From positions 1-64,000 of the forward strand of contig JASANG010001371.1 in the NCBI GenBank assembly GCA_030248215.1: 64,000 nt of DNA, written 5' to 3'. Below the pieces are notes generated by a model, which ran no database searches, was not told the origin of the DNA, and was given only the letters and a program-made list of their open reading frames with translations. The position numbers were made by a program, and so were the translations under genes. Source of the DNA: Enoplolaimus lenunculus. Lineage: Eukaryota; Nematoda; Enoplea; Enoplida; Thoracostomopsidae. Below, piece by piece: positions 20,555 through 43,100 of the stretch (position 1 is its first letter; every line of letters starts with the position of its first letter).

Positions 20555-21057
20555 TCTGGATCTCCAAATAAGGAATAGTTTTCAATAAGCATTTGCTGTG
20601 CTAACGTTAATTTGTCTAAAATTAAAGGTAACCACAGATCGCTGGTAACCAAAATGTGCGCCTGTGGCGGTTGTGTCGCTGGTAGAAAAATGGATTTTGA
20701 TTGATTTAATCCCTGGCTGGCTGGGAAAATATGTTTGCTGCATACTATTGAATGTATGTGTCTACTCGTAAGGTGCCTATTTACACGTGAGCACTAGTTT
20801 GTAAGAGACATCTATACAGGTTACATAAGTGGAAAGTGGTTACCGTTAGACATGAGAAGTTCAAATATGCGAAAATTTTCGAAATCGTTATATATGTCGT
20901 GCGCCAAACAGCTATTTGCCTCAGTTGACAACTGGGATGTCCCGGTATAAACTGCTCACGTAATATCGCATCGTCTACATATTATCTCATACATTTCTTT
21001 AGATTTTTGTACATATATATTTAATAAACTATTATATAAATATTGTGATAACTTATA
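20555..21057 (+). promoter_or_regulatory. Upstream region of WDR47, between LTR and start codon
   Basis: This 503-bp stretch must hold the 5' leader and probably promoter elements of WDR47. Visible signals are an AT-rich run and a pyrimidine-rich acceptor-like TACATTTCTTTAG ending near 21003. The latter would fit either a 5'-UTR intron or a trans-splice site. An in-frame TAA lies 9 bases before the start codon. No TATA box or initiator could be assigned with confidence. Confidence 0.3.
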
Positions 21058-32077
<11,020 letters not shown>

Positions 32078-32247
32078 TATGTGGAAGGTCTGTGAATGAC
32101 AGAAAATTTTGTTATGGTTGTTTTGAAACTGCATAGTATGTTGAAAATGTGATGCCAGTTTTTGAATTTATATTTATATGCCTATTAAGCAAAGCGTCAT
32201 TTGTTATGAACCGTGTTTCTCTTTGTTTGATCTGCAACTGTTATAAT

Positions 32248-32368
32248 GTTACCTACGACAATTTGTCGCCGCTACCGACAACTTGTCACCCAATAGTGTC
32301 CTAAAGCCTATGAATAAATCTAAGCATATCGGTCGTCGAGTCATCGGGCGACGAATTGTCGTGATACC
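32248..32368. mobile_element. ACGACAATTTGTCGCC-ended MITE, copy 1
   Basis: GTTACCTACGACAATTTGTC and the inverted GGCGACGAATTGTCGTGATA define a 120-bp element with CCTAAAGCC/TAAGC motifs inside. A second copy lies at 57341-57540. It contains an AATAAA. Confidence 0.6.
32313..32318 (+). promoter_or_regulatory. Candidate WDR47 poly(A) signal AATAAA
   Basis: An AATAAA 236 bp after the WDR47 stop, lying inside the MITE at 32248-32368. Its use is a guess from position alone. Confidence 0.25.
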
Positions 32369-32936
32369 ATCATAAATGCTGTATACGATATTTTACTATC
32401 GTTGTTTTATTATATAATATTGATTTTATCTTTGTGTTTTGTTCAAACGTTTGTTTTATGTTTGTTTGCCAGTGATATCGATCGATTGGCTCTTTTATGG
32501 CTCCACTCCAGGAGAACAAAATTTCCCCCTCGCAATTTCTAAAAGTAAAAGTATGTTAATGTACACTTCGTGGGTTGACGGAGTTGCCATGCCGCTGTAT
32601 CCCATGCAGTTTGTTGAACACTAAGCAGGATCGGCGGTTCCGACCTCAAAGCCATCGGTTTGATGCTTGTACATCAAGGATACTGTGGTAACGGTTGTTA
32701 TGCGTATGCCAAAAATAATACTGTCTTGTATTTTATATCAACGACTTTAGCTGTCCCAAAATGAAATAGTTTCTGCGGTTCGGGCGTTTGGGAACAAAAA
32801 CTTGTATCCTGGTTAGTGTCGTTTTGAATTGCGATGTGTTCAGGGAAGAAAAATAATAGAAAATTGATTGCAAAACTTGTAATTAGCAAAGTGAATCCTT
32901 TGTTGTAATTAGCAAAGTGAATCCACATTTAGCAAT

Positions 32937-33167
32937 GTGCGTAAATTCCAATGAGTTGATTAATCAAATTCAGCTGAAGCATTCTTTGTTTCTAAGTTTA
33001 TACTAGTAATCATTAAACTCACTCTGATATGAGTTAATTCCGCATGAGTTAATTTATTAACTCACAATGAGTTGACTTAACTCAGAGTTTTAAATCATCA
33101 AAGTCATAATTTCAACTAAGGGATTAAACTCATTCTGAATTAAATTCAACTCACTGCAATTTAGTGG
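32937..33167. mobile_element. GAGTTAAT-array MITE, copy 2
   Basis: GTAAATTCCAATGAGTTGAT at the left and TTCAACTCACTGCAATTTAG at the right match the element at 3751-4000, with the same GAGTT/AACTC arrays. Confidence 0.6.
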
Positions 33168-33606
33168 AGAAGTGCCGATTAGGTTTTGGGTCATTGCTTG
33201 CAATAAATATGTGACCTTGGAAAGTTTGGTATATAATTTTCGGCTATACATTGATTTAAAATTTGATTTTAGTTTGAACGTTTTTTTCGCTAAATGGTAG
33301 AGTCGTTACTACTTTGGTCGTGTTATTTCAGTCAAAACGAGCAGTTATTGTTTTTTTGTTTTAGCTGGTGCAATTTGTGTTGTGTTGACTTGTGTTATCT
33401 TTGTTTATTGTGAGCTTCTGTATGTGATTATTCTGCAGCCGTCGTTATTATGTGCATTTCGCTTATGATTATCAACATTTTTATGTTGCTTGTTTCCATT
33501 TTTATGCATACAACTGTATTATATATTAAAATAGATTGATGTGCTGAAAATAATTCGATACGTATGAGTTCCAAACGAATTTTTATAATTCTATGTGATT
33601 TCCAAT

Positions 33607-33869
33607 CAGGGTATAAACGGATAGTGAATAAATTCACTAGTCTTTCAAAAATTTCAAAGAAAATATGGCAAATGCATCGAAATTTTTTAAAATTTTAGAT
33701 GAATTTCGTAATTCTTATTTTATTTTGAACAATACAGCATATCTGCAACAAAAAATTGCCAGATATATACGTACCTGATATATAACTATTTTTGAACGTA
33801 ATAATAACATAATTTCCGTTATTTCTGTAACGGAAATGGAAACGGAAACGGATATCCAGTTACATCCTG
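33607..33869. mobile_element. hAT-like MITE, TTTCCG subfamily
   Basis: CAGGGTATAAACGGATAG at the left and GGATATCCAGTTACATCCTG at the right. Runs of GGAAACGG precede the right end. Flanking 8-mers tttccaat and ctttcaac differ only by transitions (5 of 8). Confidence 0.6.
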
Positions 33870-34058
33870 CTTTCAACCTAATTTTTTTAAATTATGTTCA
33901 TTTTGGTGCAGTACTTTAGATTATGATTGTTAAACAACAACTGCTGGACCCCAATTTTGTAAAGTTAATTTAATGAAATATAGAATTTGGGAAATATTTT
34001 ATGTCTCATAGAAAACACTTGAAAAAAATTTTAGCAAAGAAATTCATGAAAGACGAAT

Positions 34059-34318
34059 TAGGGTTGCGCTTTAGTTTTGTTGACGGCTGGCGCTGTCTGT
34101 CACCCGGACAGTGCCGTCCGTCACCCGTACAGCGCCGTCCGTTACAGTCCGTCACCGTACGGCGCTGTCCATCACCCTGCAGTATCGTACGCAAATAACT
34201 CACGTGCGATAACGTATGGTACGAACGATGACGGACGATGCCGTACAGATGACGGGCAATGACGGAACGCGCCGTACTGGCGAAGCACGATGACGGTACG
34301 GCGCCAGCACACCCTTAT
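34059..34318. mobile_element. Harbinger-like MITE of CGTCCGTCAC arrays
   Basis: TTA|GGGTTGCGCT at the left and GGCGCCAGCACACCC|TTA at the right give the 3-bp target and inverted ends. Repeats of GTCCGTCACCCGTACAGCGC and the inverse ATGACGGACGATGCC fill the interior. Open frames across it on both strands are artefacts of the arrays. Confidence 0.6.
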
Positions 34319-34771
34319 GGTAGAGTTTATGTATGCATTCAAAGTCTACATTTTTGTGCGATTTTATTATAATAATGTTGGATATTTTTTTAGTGTGAAT
34401 AAATACATTATGCGTGAGACTTACATTTGCTGTGCACGAGATTGAGCGTGTTAGATTTTATCATGTTAGGATATATTAGTTATCAGGAAACCTCCGGAGG
34501 TCTGTCTCCGGTTCCGGCCACAAATCAAACTATTGCTCGACAAAATTTTTGATGGAGGTTCAGCAACTGCGGTAATGAAATTTCTCGTGGTTTTGTGAGG
34601 TGTTTCTTAGGCGAGTTGATTTGAAATTTTGAGGTAGTTTTAAAAGTTAGATTTCCAGAAATGTTCTAAAAGCAACTAATTAACTGCAACAACTTTAATT
34701 TTGACAGGGTTTTGTTTCATTAACCAACTTAATTAACGAAATACCAATTATTTCAAATAATATTTACAATA

Positions 34772-37111
34772 ATGCAAATGCCGTGCACTCAGCGAAACCT
34801 AACAATTGAAACTTTTTTCTGGAACTCAACATGGCATTGTTTTGGTGACTGTTTCGTTTTAACATTTTCACTTTTGACAAATTTTCTATGGTTTTCAGCC
34901 AGTGTATTTGTTATTTTCGCGTGGCAATTTCGTAATTACCGTCCTTCGTCTGTTTATTGCATCCCGACAACGCGTTTCCGATGGATATACATCCGTTTTG
35001 CAGCGTCCATTTTGAATGTAGGTTGTCTTGTGACGCTGATTGTGATTACGGTTGTGATTGAACGAACTTCGGGTTTGGTTGTAACAAATTTAGCCACTTT
35101 TATTCAAGTGTTGAAAGAATCGGCGAGTTTGTGCGCTTGGTTATTTTATTTACTCAGCTTCAGTCCTGTGTTGCGTAATCCATGGCTGTGGATCAAAACG
35201 TCACACCAGATTGTCGTTGCAAGCTTTTGGCTTCTACAAGCGCTGAGCTGGACGTGTGTTGCTTACAATGGCTACAAAACGTATCTCAGGGTATCAACAA
35301 CGTTGTCTAGTCATTCGCATTTAGCGTTAGCCGTTTTGAGTTTACAACTGACCGTTGCTGTGATACAGTGTGTAATATTTGTAATATATTGTTCGGAATT
35401 TTGTTATTCGAATTGTACAGTTTCAACAAATGTTGTTGACCGTAGGTATCAAGCAGTGGACTCTGAACTTCAGTATAACGAAGATGATGACGCTGAAAGG
35501 CAACTGGTTGTGGCACAAAGCAATGCTGGTGGCTTAATCAGCCTGGACAGTCCTGATCAGTGTTCGATGGTGAGTTATATGACGTTTTGGTGGAGCAATA
35601 AGTTAATGTATAAGGGTTATTGTGGTCAGCTGACTGATCCTTCAGCGCTGTACGCGTTACCTAAAGAGTTGGAAACGAAACGTTTGTTAGAGCGTTATTT
35701 AGACCGGAAGGCAAAGTCAAATGTGTCGATCACAGCGGCAAATCGGCGTCGCTCTGAACTTGAAACAGAGTCAACTTCAAATTTGTCACAGCGGTCGCTG
35801 TTTGACCGCCAGCCTGAACACCGATCTAATTCTGAATGGTCACTGTGGCATGAGTTGCTTGGTGTTAAATTTTATGCGATCGGACTATTGAAATTAGCAT
35901 CCGATATTTGTGCGTTTGCTGGACCTGTTTTACTTCATGAACTTGTAACGTTTATGCAAAGCCCACGAGCGTCTGACGACGAGTACCGTCAACGTAAACG
36001 AACAACCATTGGATGGCTGTACGCTTTCGGTCTGTTTGGTTTTGCTGCACTGAACGCGCTGTGTTCGGTGCATTTTGCGTATCAAATTGGACGAATTAAA
36101 ATAAAGTTACGGTCGACGCTAATTGTCGCAATCTATCGAAAGCTGACGTCACTATCGTATGCGGAAAGTTCAAAGCTGATGTCAGGTCGAATTGTAAACG
36201 CGATGAGTTTAGATACTGATGCAGTGTTAAATTATTGTGATAGTTTTCATGCGTTGTGGAGTATTCCGTTACAGATTGCGCTGGCGCTGTATTTGCTCTA
36301 CAAACAAGTTGAATTAGCGTTTTTAGCCGGTGTTGCAGTCGCGTTCGCGTTAATTCCAATCAATCGATGGATAACAATTGGTATTATTACGCAGAGTCGA
36401 ATGATGATGCAGCATAAAGACGCAAGGGTACGTACACTTTGTGAAATTTTAGCCGGAATATTAAGCATCAAATGTGGCAGTTTGGAACGCGTGTTTGGTC
36501 AACGAGTGTCAGAGCATCGCGAGCGTGAGCTGACTGCGCTTAAGGGTCGAAAATATCTTGACGCATTGTGCGTCTATTTATGGGCTGCTGCTCCGGTTGT
36601 CATTGCGCTGGCGACGTTCACATCGTACACGCTTATGGGTCACACGTTGACCGCAGCCAAAGTGTTTACTGCAATTGCACTATTCAATATGCTGATTGTA
36701 CCGTTAAATGTGTTCCCGTGGGCGTTGAACGGCATGATGGAAGCGTGGGTATCCGCGGTGAGAATTAATGAATTTCTTACACTCAACGAGTTGGATTTAG
36801 ACACGTATTTCGATCAGGAAGAGTGTGTTTTAGACAAAGATGTGGCATTTTGTGCGCATGGAACAAGTTTCGCTTGGACAGACACTCCGTATGAGCCAAG
36901 AAGTTGTAGTAGCTATGATCAAAGTGATGCCGCAGTTCTGTCACGATTAGAGCTCGCGTTGCCTCAGGGTAGTTTGACTGGCTTGATTGGTCCTGTGGCG
37001 TGTGGCAAGTCAAGCTTAATTGCTGCATTGTGTGGCGAAATGTACCGCAAGCGTGGACATTTGATGTCACGCTCGTGGTTAATGGAATTCCCGGTTTCCG
37101 TCTTCACACAG
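34772..37111 (+). CDS. abcc10: ABCC10 exon 1: TMD0, TMD1 and start of NBD1 in one 2.3-kb exon
   Basis: 780 codons without an intron run from MQMPCTQRNL through TMD0, TMD1 and past Walker A of NBD1 to SVFTQ|GTTAGT. The remaining 881 residues are spread over eight short exons. The abrupt change fits a region that lost its introns, or an exon of retrocopy origin fused to the older intron-rich 3' half. A second Met lies two codons downstream. Confidence 0.92.
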
Positions 37112-40100
37112 GTTAGTGACCGTTGTGGAGTACGTACCTTGGTAGCCGGATATACACTGAATTATCGCGATTTCTTGTGTGAATGGTGAAGCTAATAGAC
37201 TGTAAATATTTCTTTGCTATAACATAATTAAGTGTCAAGCAATCTGTCGGGATATTGGGATATTAATTTATACGCCGTTAATCTTGGCGTCGTGGGTTCG
37301 AGATCCATGTTGAACGCAACAAATTTTTTGCGTCAAACGATTGAAATCAGTGACGTTTTGTTTGACAATCAAAATCCGTAGTAAAAAAGTGACGTGAGCA
37401 AACTTTTCAAAAAACATTCTCTTCTGTTCAGTCGCCACTTTGTAGACAAGGATATTTGTTCGAAGAATCTATCTGGTATCTAAACATATATCCTTTAAAA
37501 ATTAAATTTCAGAACTGATATCTTTTGGGGTAGAAACTATTCGTTACTATAATATAAATCTCATGTTAATGGCAAAGAAAAAGTTTTGACCACATTTTGC
37601 ACACTTGACGTTTAGTTCTTATTGCTGCAGTTTCATGTTGGTCGATAATTAATATAGTATGTATTTTATGATTTGCCGAACACGTCGATGTAAACGTTAT
37701 TTTTAACATTTGAGCGACTTTCAGGAACCGTGGTTGCTGTCAAGGTCGATTCGAGATAACATTTGTTTTGGTCGGCCCTACTGTGCAAACCGCTATTGTG
37801 CTGTTATTGACGTTTGCTGTCTTGGCGAAGATTTGCGACTTATGCCTAATGGTGACTTAACTCAGTTAGGTAAACGTTTTTAGATATTTGCAAACAGTCA
37901 AACTTTCTTACTGCTTCCTAATATGTTTAAAATTACCATAGTAAAAAGTTAACATTTGGGAATATCGCTGTAAAATCCACAATTCAAAAATAAAGTTAAA
38001 AAACCGACTGCTTAGAACCAGGTGACCACTGATCACTGTGTATTTACGCAAAATTTATATTAATTTTTGACGTTTACGTGTAATATTACAATGATATCAG
38101 GTTTCATAAGTTTGCTACAGTTAACAGATTAACGATTGTTTGGTTGGTACAACTTCTACGCAGTATGCAGGGTGCGGCCGGAATTCCGATTCCGATTAGA
38201 ATCCCGATTTAAAACGAGTTTTGATTCCGATTCCGATTGCACAATCAATCGGAATCGGATTTGCGACTTTTTAATTTTAGGCCTACTTGTTGTGATATGT
38301 TGCATAAAAATTCTGCATCGCTTATCTGTTCAATAGTTTTCGGTGAGTTAACTTATCAATAATTGATTGTAGTTTAGCTTTACAGAGCCAAAAATGATTG
38401 CCAATTTGTTCATGGGACGTGTTTGAAAATTTTGGACAGCCAACAGACACCCTAAATCAATATTATACTTGTAAACACGAATTATCCGTATACTCACAAA
38501 ATTTGTAGTTCCGATTCCGATTCCGGTATAAATTTGCTGTTCTTATTCTGATTCCGATTCCGGTATAATCCAGTTCCGCTTTGCACCCTGGCAGTATGTC
38601 TTTGTCTGTTTAGGTGAACAAGGCATCACGTTAAGTGGCGGTCAACGAGCTCGAGTCGCACTCGCACGATGTCTTTACCTTGATACTGACGTCTATCTCT
38701 TAGACGATCCGTTATCGGCTGTTGATAAATATGTTGCTGATCAATTGTTTTTTCGTGCAATCAAACAATTTTTGTCAGGAAAAACAGTTGTACTTGCAAC
38801 ACATCGCATTCAGTATTTAAAGCATGCAGATGCAATTATGGTAATGTCTGCAGGGAAAATAGATCATTTTGGATCACCGCGTGATGTTTTTGCCAAATTA
38901 GAACATTTAAGTCATTTGACACAGTTCATCGATGTCGAGAATAGAGCAAACGACGAAAAAGATACTGGAAAAAATGTCGAGTATAACGAATATGCGGACA
39001 TCGAGGAAGACTGCAAAGGTATAGGTAAGCAATATCTTTTGATTCAGGTTCAGTAAATTAATATGATCAATGTTGGTATTCTGGAGCTGGAGTCTAGGGC
39101 GTTGGCGTCGCAAAAATTACTTGGAAAGGAGCTTACCGCCCGCGGAAAAACGGGTCGCTCCAAATACTTTACCGCCCCCGGAAACATTCGTTGCAAAGCT
39201 CTTGTTCTTTTGCTTGAAATCGTATCATTAAATGAGGCAATTCATGCAATAACTAAACTGGACTTAAGTACAACTTTACAGACGATTATAAACATTTTTT
39301 CAATTAAACTCAAGAAGGTACTGCAAACCTATTGTAGAATTTTTCGAAAACGACAGTTCAAACGACAGTTCTTGAAATTATGAAACTAGCTAAAGTTCGA
39401 AGTTTGTCGTCCAATGGAAAGTTTAAATTATGGCTGCAAGCCTCAACACTGAAAATAGAAAGAATATAATATTTAAACTTGAAGCATGTTTTGTGACATC
39501 TTTTAATATAAACGATACGAAATCACAGTATTGGGGCCGCCAAATAGCCCCGTGATCGTGACATATCAATCATTGTAATGTGACTCCCGCGAGTGAAGAG
39601 AGCGAAAAGCCAAGCGCAATATTTAAATTAAATTCAACACTGTACTTTTCTGTTTAAGCTGATTTGGTTTAGTTTGCCCCAGATGTAATCCTTTGAATAG
39701 CACCGCAGGCCAAATTCGCAAACATGAACAGCGAACAATTACGGCCGCAACGAGCTAATCGTTTGGCCTGCTTAAAAGGGATTTATCCCCCCACCATTCA
39801 CATCACTACTATTTAACCTGTGCTCAGACGGGAACGTTAATATTTTTCTGATTGATCGTGGGAATTTTGGCGGCGTCTGTTTGCAATTTTCATTTTTATT
39901 TTTGTGACATTGAACAACTTTTCATTTTTGCGGGGTAATCGTTTCGGAAATGGTGCGCTGTGCTTCTGGTTACAACACCATTGCAACATAATTGAACATC
40001 CATAAAGTAAAGTGTGCCATAAATTTGTCGCAAATTTTTGTATTAAAACAAAAGTGCCCATTTTATTAAGAAGTATTTTGCAGCTGAACTTGAGTAATTT

Positions 40101-43100
40101 AACTATGTTATTGTGTAACCTAACGTAATATTGTGTAATTTTTAGGCAATCATGAAGATACCACATTACCTGTCGAGGAAAAAGAACGTGGAACAGTGAA
40201 TTTGTTGGTATACTCTGTATATCTGCGTGCTGTCGGTGTTTTCCTTTCATGTGCAATATTTTTGTCTCTCATTTTAATGCAAGCGTCGTACAACGCTACA
40301 GATTGGTGGCTGTCATATTGGGTATCGCATGTGCAAAGTAACGACAGTGCCTTAATTGTAGAAAATTCGTCACATGGTAAGATTGTAATGATGCTGGTTT
40401 AGTTGAAAAAAGTGATGTAAATCTTACAGGCCTTAGCTGAGTTATAGTTAATGTTGTGACTAGCAAGTCTCAAATCAGTCTCATGTATGTAGCAGTGAAA
40501 ATTAGCTTTTCTCGCTAAAAATTTTCCCCCGGTTGCGAACCACAAAATCTGCGTTGAAACGTGCCCCACTCCGTCAGGATACACGGAATACCCAGTTAAA
40601 AATTAACACCTTACCATTTTCGTTTTAAGTGCACGCAATGATAATTGTAAAGTTTTTTAATGTTTTAAGCAAATCAGCATCAAATGACAATTAACTTGAA
40701 TAATTATGCTTCAACTGTTCGAAAGCATTATCTTCCGTTATCGTTCCTTTCGTATCCATATGCTCTTATGGTTGAAGAGCAGGTTGATGGTGCACCGTTT
40801 TCGTTGTATCAAAATTTAACAATTAACGTTGACAATGCAAATTGGCGTTTTTATCTCACTGTATACGCAATTATTGCGTCATCGAACACGTTGCTAACAT
40901 TAGTGCGTGCATTTTTGTTTGCGTTTGGTGGCATTGTCGCAGCGCGTCGGATACATTCTCGCCTACTTGAAACGGTTTTGAATGCGCCGATGAGAATTTT
41001 TGAAACGATTCCAATCGGACGAATTGTGAATCGGTTTTCGTCAGATGTGTATACTGTGGACGATTCACTGCCATTTCAAGTAAGTGAATATATATTGTTA
41101 ATAACATTTAAGTCTAAGGAAGGTAGTGTAAGATTACACCTGTTTTCGATGCAATACTGTCTCTATATAGTTTTTGTGAAATCAGCGCCTGTAATAGACC
41201 ACAATGAGCAGGATGTAACCGCATATTCGTTTCCGTTTCCGTTTTTTGTAAAAATCCCTGTATGTTTGCACGCCTCAATTGTGTTGACCGAAAAGTAAAA
41301 TATTTTGGAAATTTTTGTACTTCAATATCCGTTTTCCGTTTCCGTTTTCGTTATTTTGATCACTATCCGTTTCCGTTATTTTTACTATCCGTTTACGCCC
41401 TGACAACGAGTATATGATCGAAGCCGTATATTGAATCAGTACGTAAAACGTACAAATATAATATATTATGTCTTATTGTCTTAGCCATGGCACCGATTTA
41501 GTCATATCGCCAATATGACTAGCAAAGGTACTTGGTTCAAGACAGGGTCGAAGCAGCCACACCCATACCCCTTTACCGTCTATCTTCTCGCTCATTTCGC
41601 TCGCGAGTTTGGGGCCCCACTCTGGAGTTTGGATGGAGCCCCCATCCCTGTCTGCTCCGGCACTGGTTGAAGAGAACTGAACCTCTTTAATGTTATTGTT
41701 TTGCCCAGCACGCATCTTAACTTAGTAACAGAATACTATATTAGACAGTGATTCTCCAACAGTTTTATAGCTAATTTTTACTGGCGCTAAGCATTATTTA
41801 GTGTTTATATGGTGAAATTTACTACACATACCAAGCAGGTGCCGTTAGTACTGTGGCTAATCGCTGTGACAATACATACCGTAGCTAGACATATTGGCGA
41901 TATGGCTAAATTGGTGCCGTGGCTCATAGATATACGTCACACTTATAAGATGTTGAGCGTCGCACATGGTGGCTCAAGTGTGAATACGTTGCCATGGGGT
42001 TCGGTTTTTATTCCGTGTGTATAAACTCATAGATCTTTGCTTGCATGTTAATATTATAATATACGTGGTATTTAGGCCAACATATTGCTCAAATGCATTT
42101 TTGGTATTATCGGCACAACAGTGATGACGTGTTACGGTCTTCCGTGGTTCGCTATAGCTGTCTTACCGCTGTCATTGGTATATTATGGCATCCAAAAATA
42201 TTATCGGTACACAACATGCGATCTGAAACGGTTGTCAAGTGTATCGTTGTCGCCGCTCTACTGTCATTTTAACGACACTATTGCTGGCTTGGTTACAATA
42301 CGCGCGTTTATGGTAAGCTGAAGCACCATGATTATATGCGTGATAGTGCTAATCCCATATATTAACGATTGTCTCTTGGAGTTTGATTTTACTTAGCTAA
42401 ACAAAAACATTTTTAGACATATTTGATATTTTGAGAGAGAAAAATCTAGCAGATAGTATCAAACTATCTAATGCGGATCTGCTGGACAGGCTTTAGATAA
42501 ATCCTGAAAAACCAATTCAGTTGCAAAGCAGCGGGTTCCAACTTCGGTCGTAAACGGTTACGTTGATGAACATCAATCGTGCAATTGAAATGTTGGGTCA
42601 TTTTTACACAGTTTATGCATTGTACGGAACTCGACCATCAGGTGATCCTTTTTGTTTTCGCCTGCGTGACAGCTATAGACTGGAAGCATGGTCGCTACGA
42701 CGCCTCTCTTTTTTGGTTTATGTGAAAACTGTTCTACTATTCTTGATCGAATGCTTAAAAAATTTGGACAGATTCTATAACTGTTGTGCCGAATAACTTC
42801 GGACATTGGCTAACAGTGGATCTTGATTTGTGTTAAGCTATTTAGTGTGTCAATCAATGTAACGTAAACAAAACACAAATTTATGATATTGCTGGTGGCA
42901 CGCGGTGAGAGTACATTTTGCTTTTCAGTCGTCTTGTAAAAAATAACACTGTGTATTTTACGTCTGGAGGAGTTGCAAGCAGTATATCTTTAGGGTTGTG
43001 CTATACTTTACTGTGCCGGACGTCGCCACACGCCGCTTTGCGTTGCTGATAATAATATTTGGCAAAATTTATTTGATGACGTTCGGCGGCGTTCGGCGAC

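Larger units (their letters stand above)
32078..34771. other. WDR47-ABCC10 intergenic region
   Basis: The two genes are in the same orientation, 2.7 kb apart. The space holds four transposon copies (listed separately) and AT-rich DNA. An open frame at 32439-32624 (plus; IDWLFYGSTPGEQNFP) has no recognisable homology or splice context and is left uncalled. A GGAGCC-type hAT-like half end occurs at about 34488-34560 (ACCTCCGGAGGTCTGTCTCC). Confidence 0.5.

Noticed and set aside
32439-32624. Small gene encoding IDWLFYGSTPGEQNFPL
   Set aside because: No homology recognised, no promoter or splice context, in repeat-rich intergenic DNA; possible but unsupported.
37290-37312. tRNA-like B box (GGGTTCGAGATCC) in ABCC10 intron 1
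   Set aside because: No A box at the right distance and no cloverleaf; probably chance or a very old SINE.
40621-40683. ATG at 40684 as start of an independent protein
   Set aside because: The preceding acceptor at 40669 puts this frame in phase with ABCC10 exon 4; it is exon 5 of that gene.
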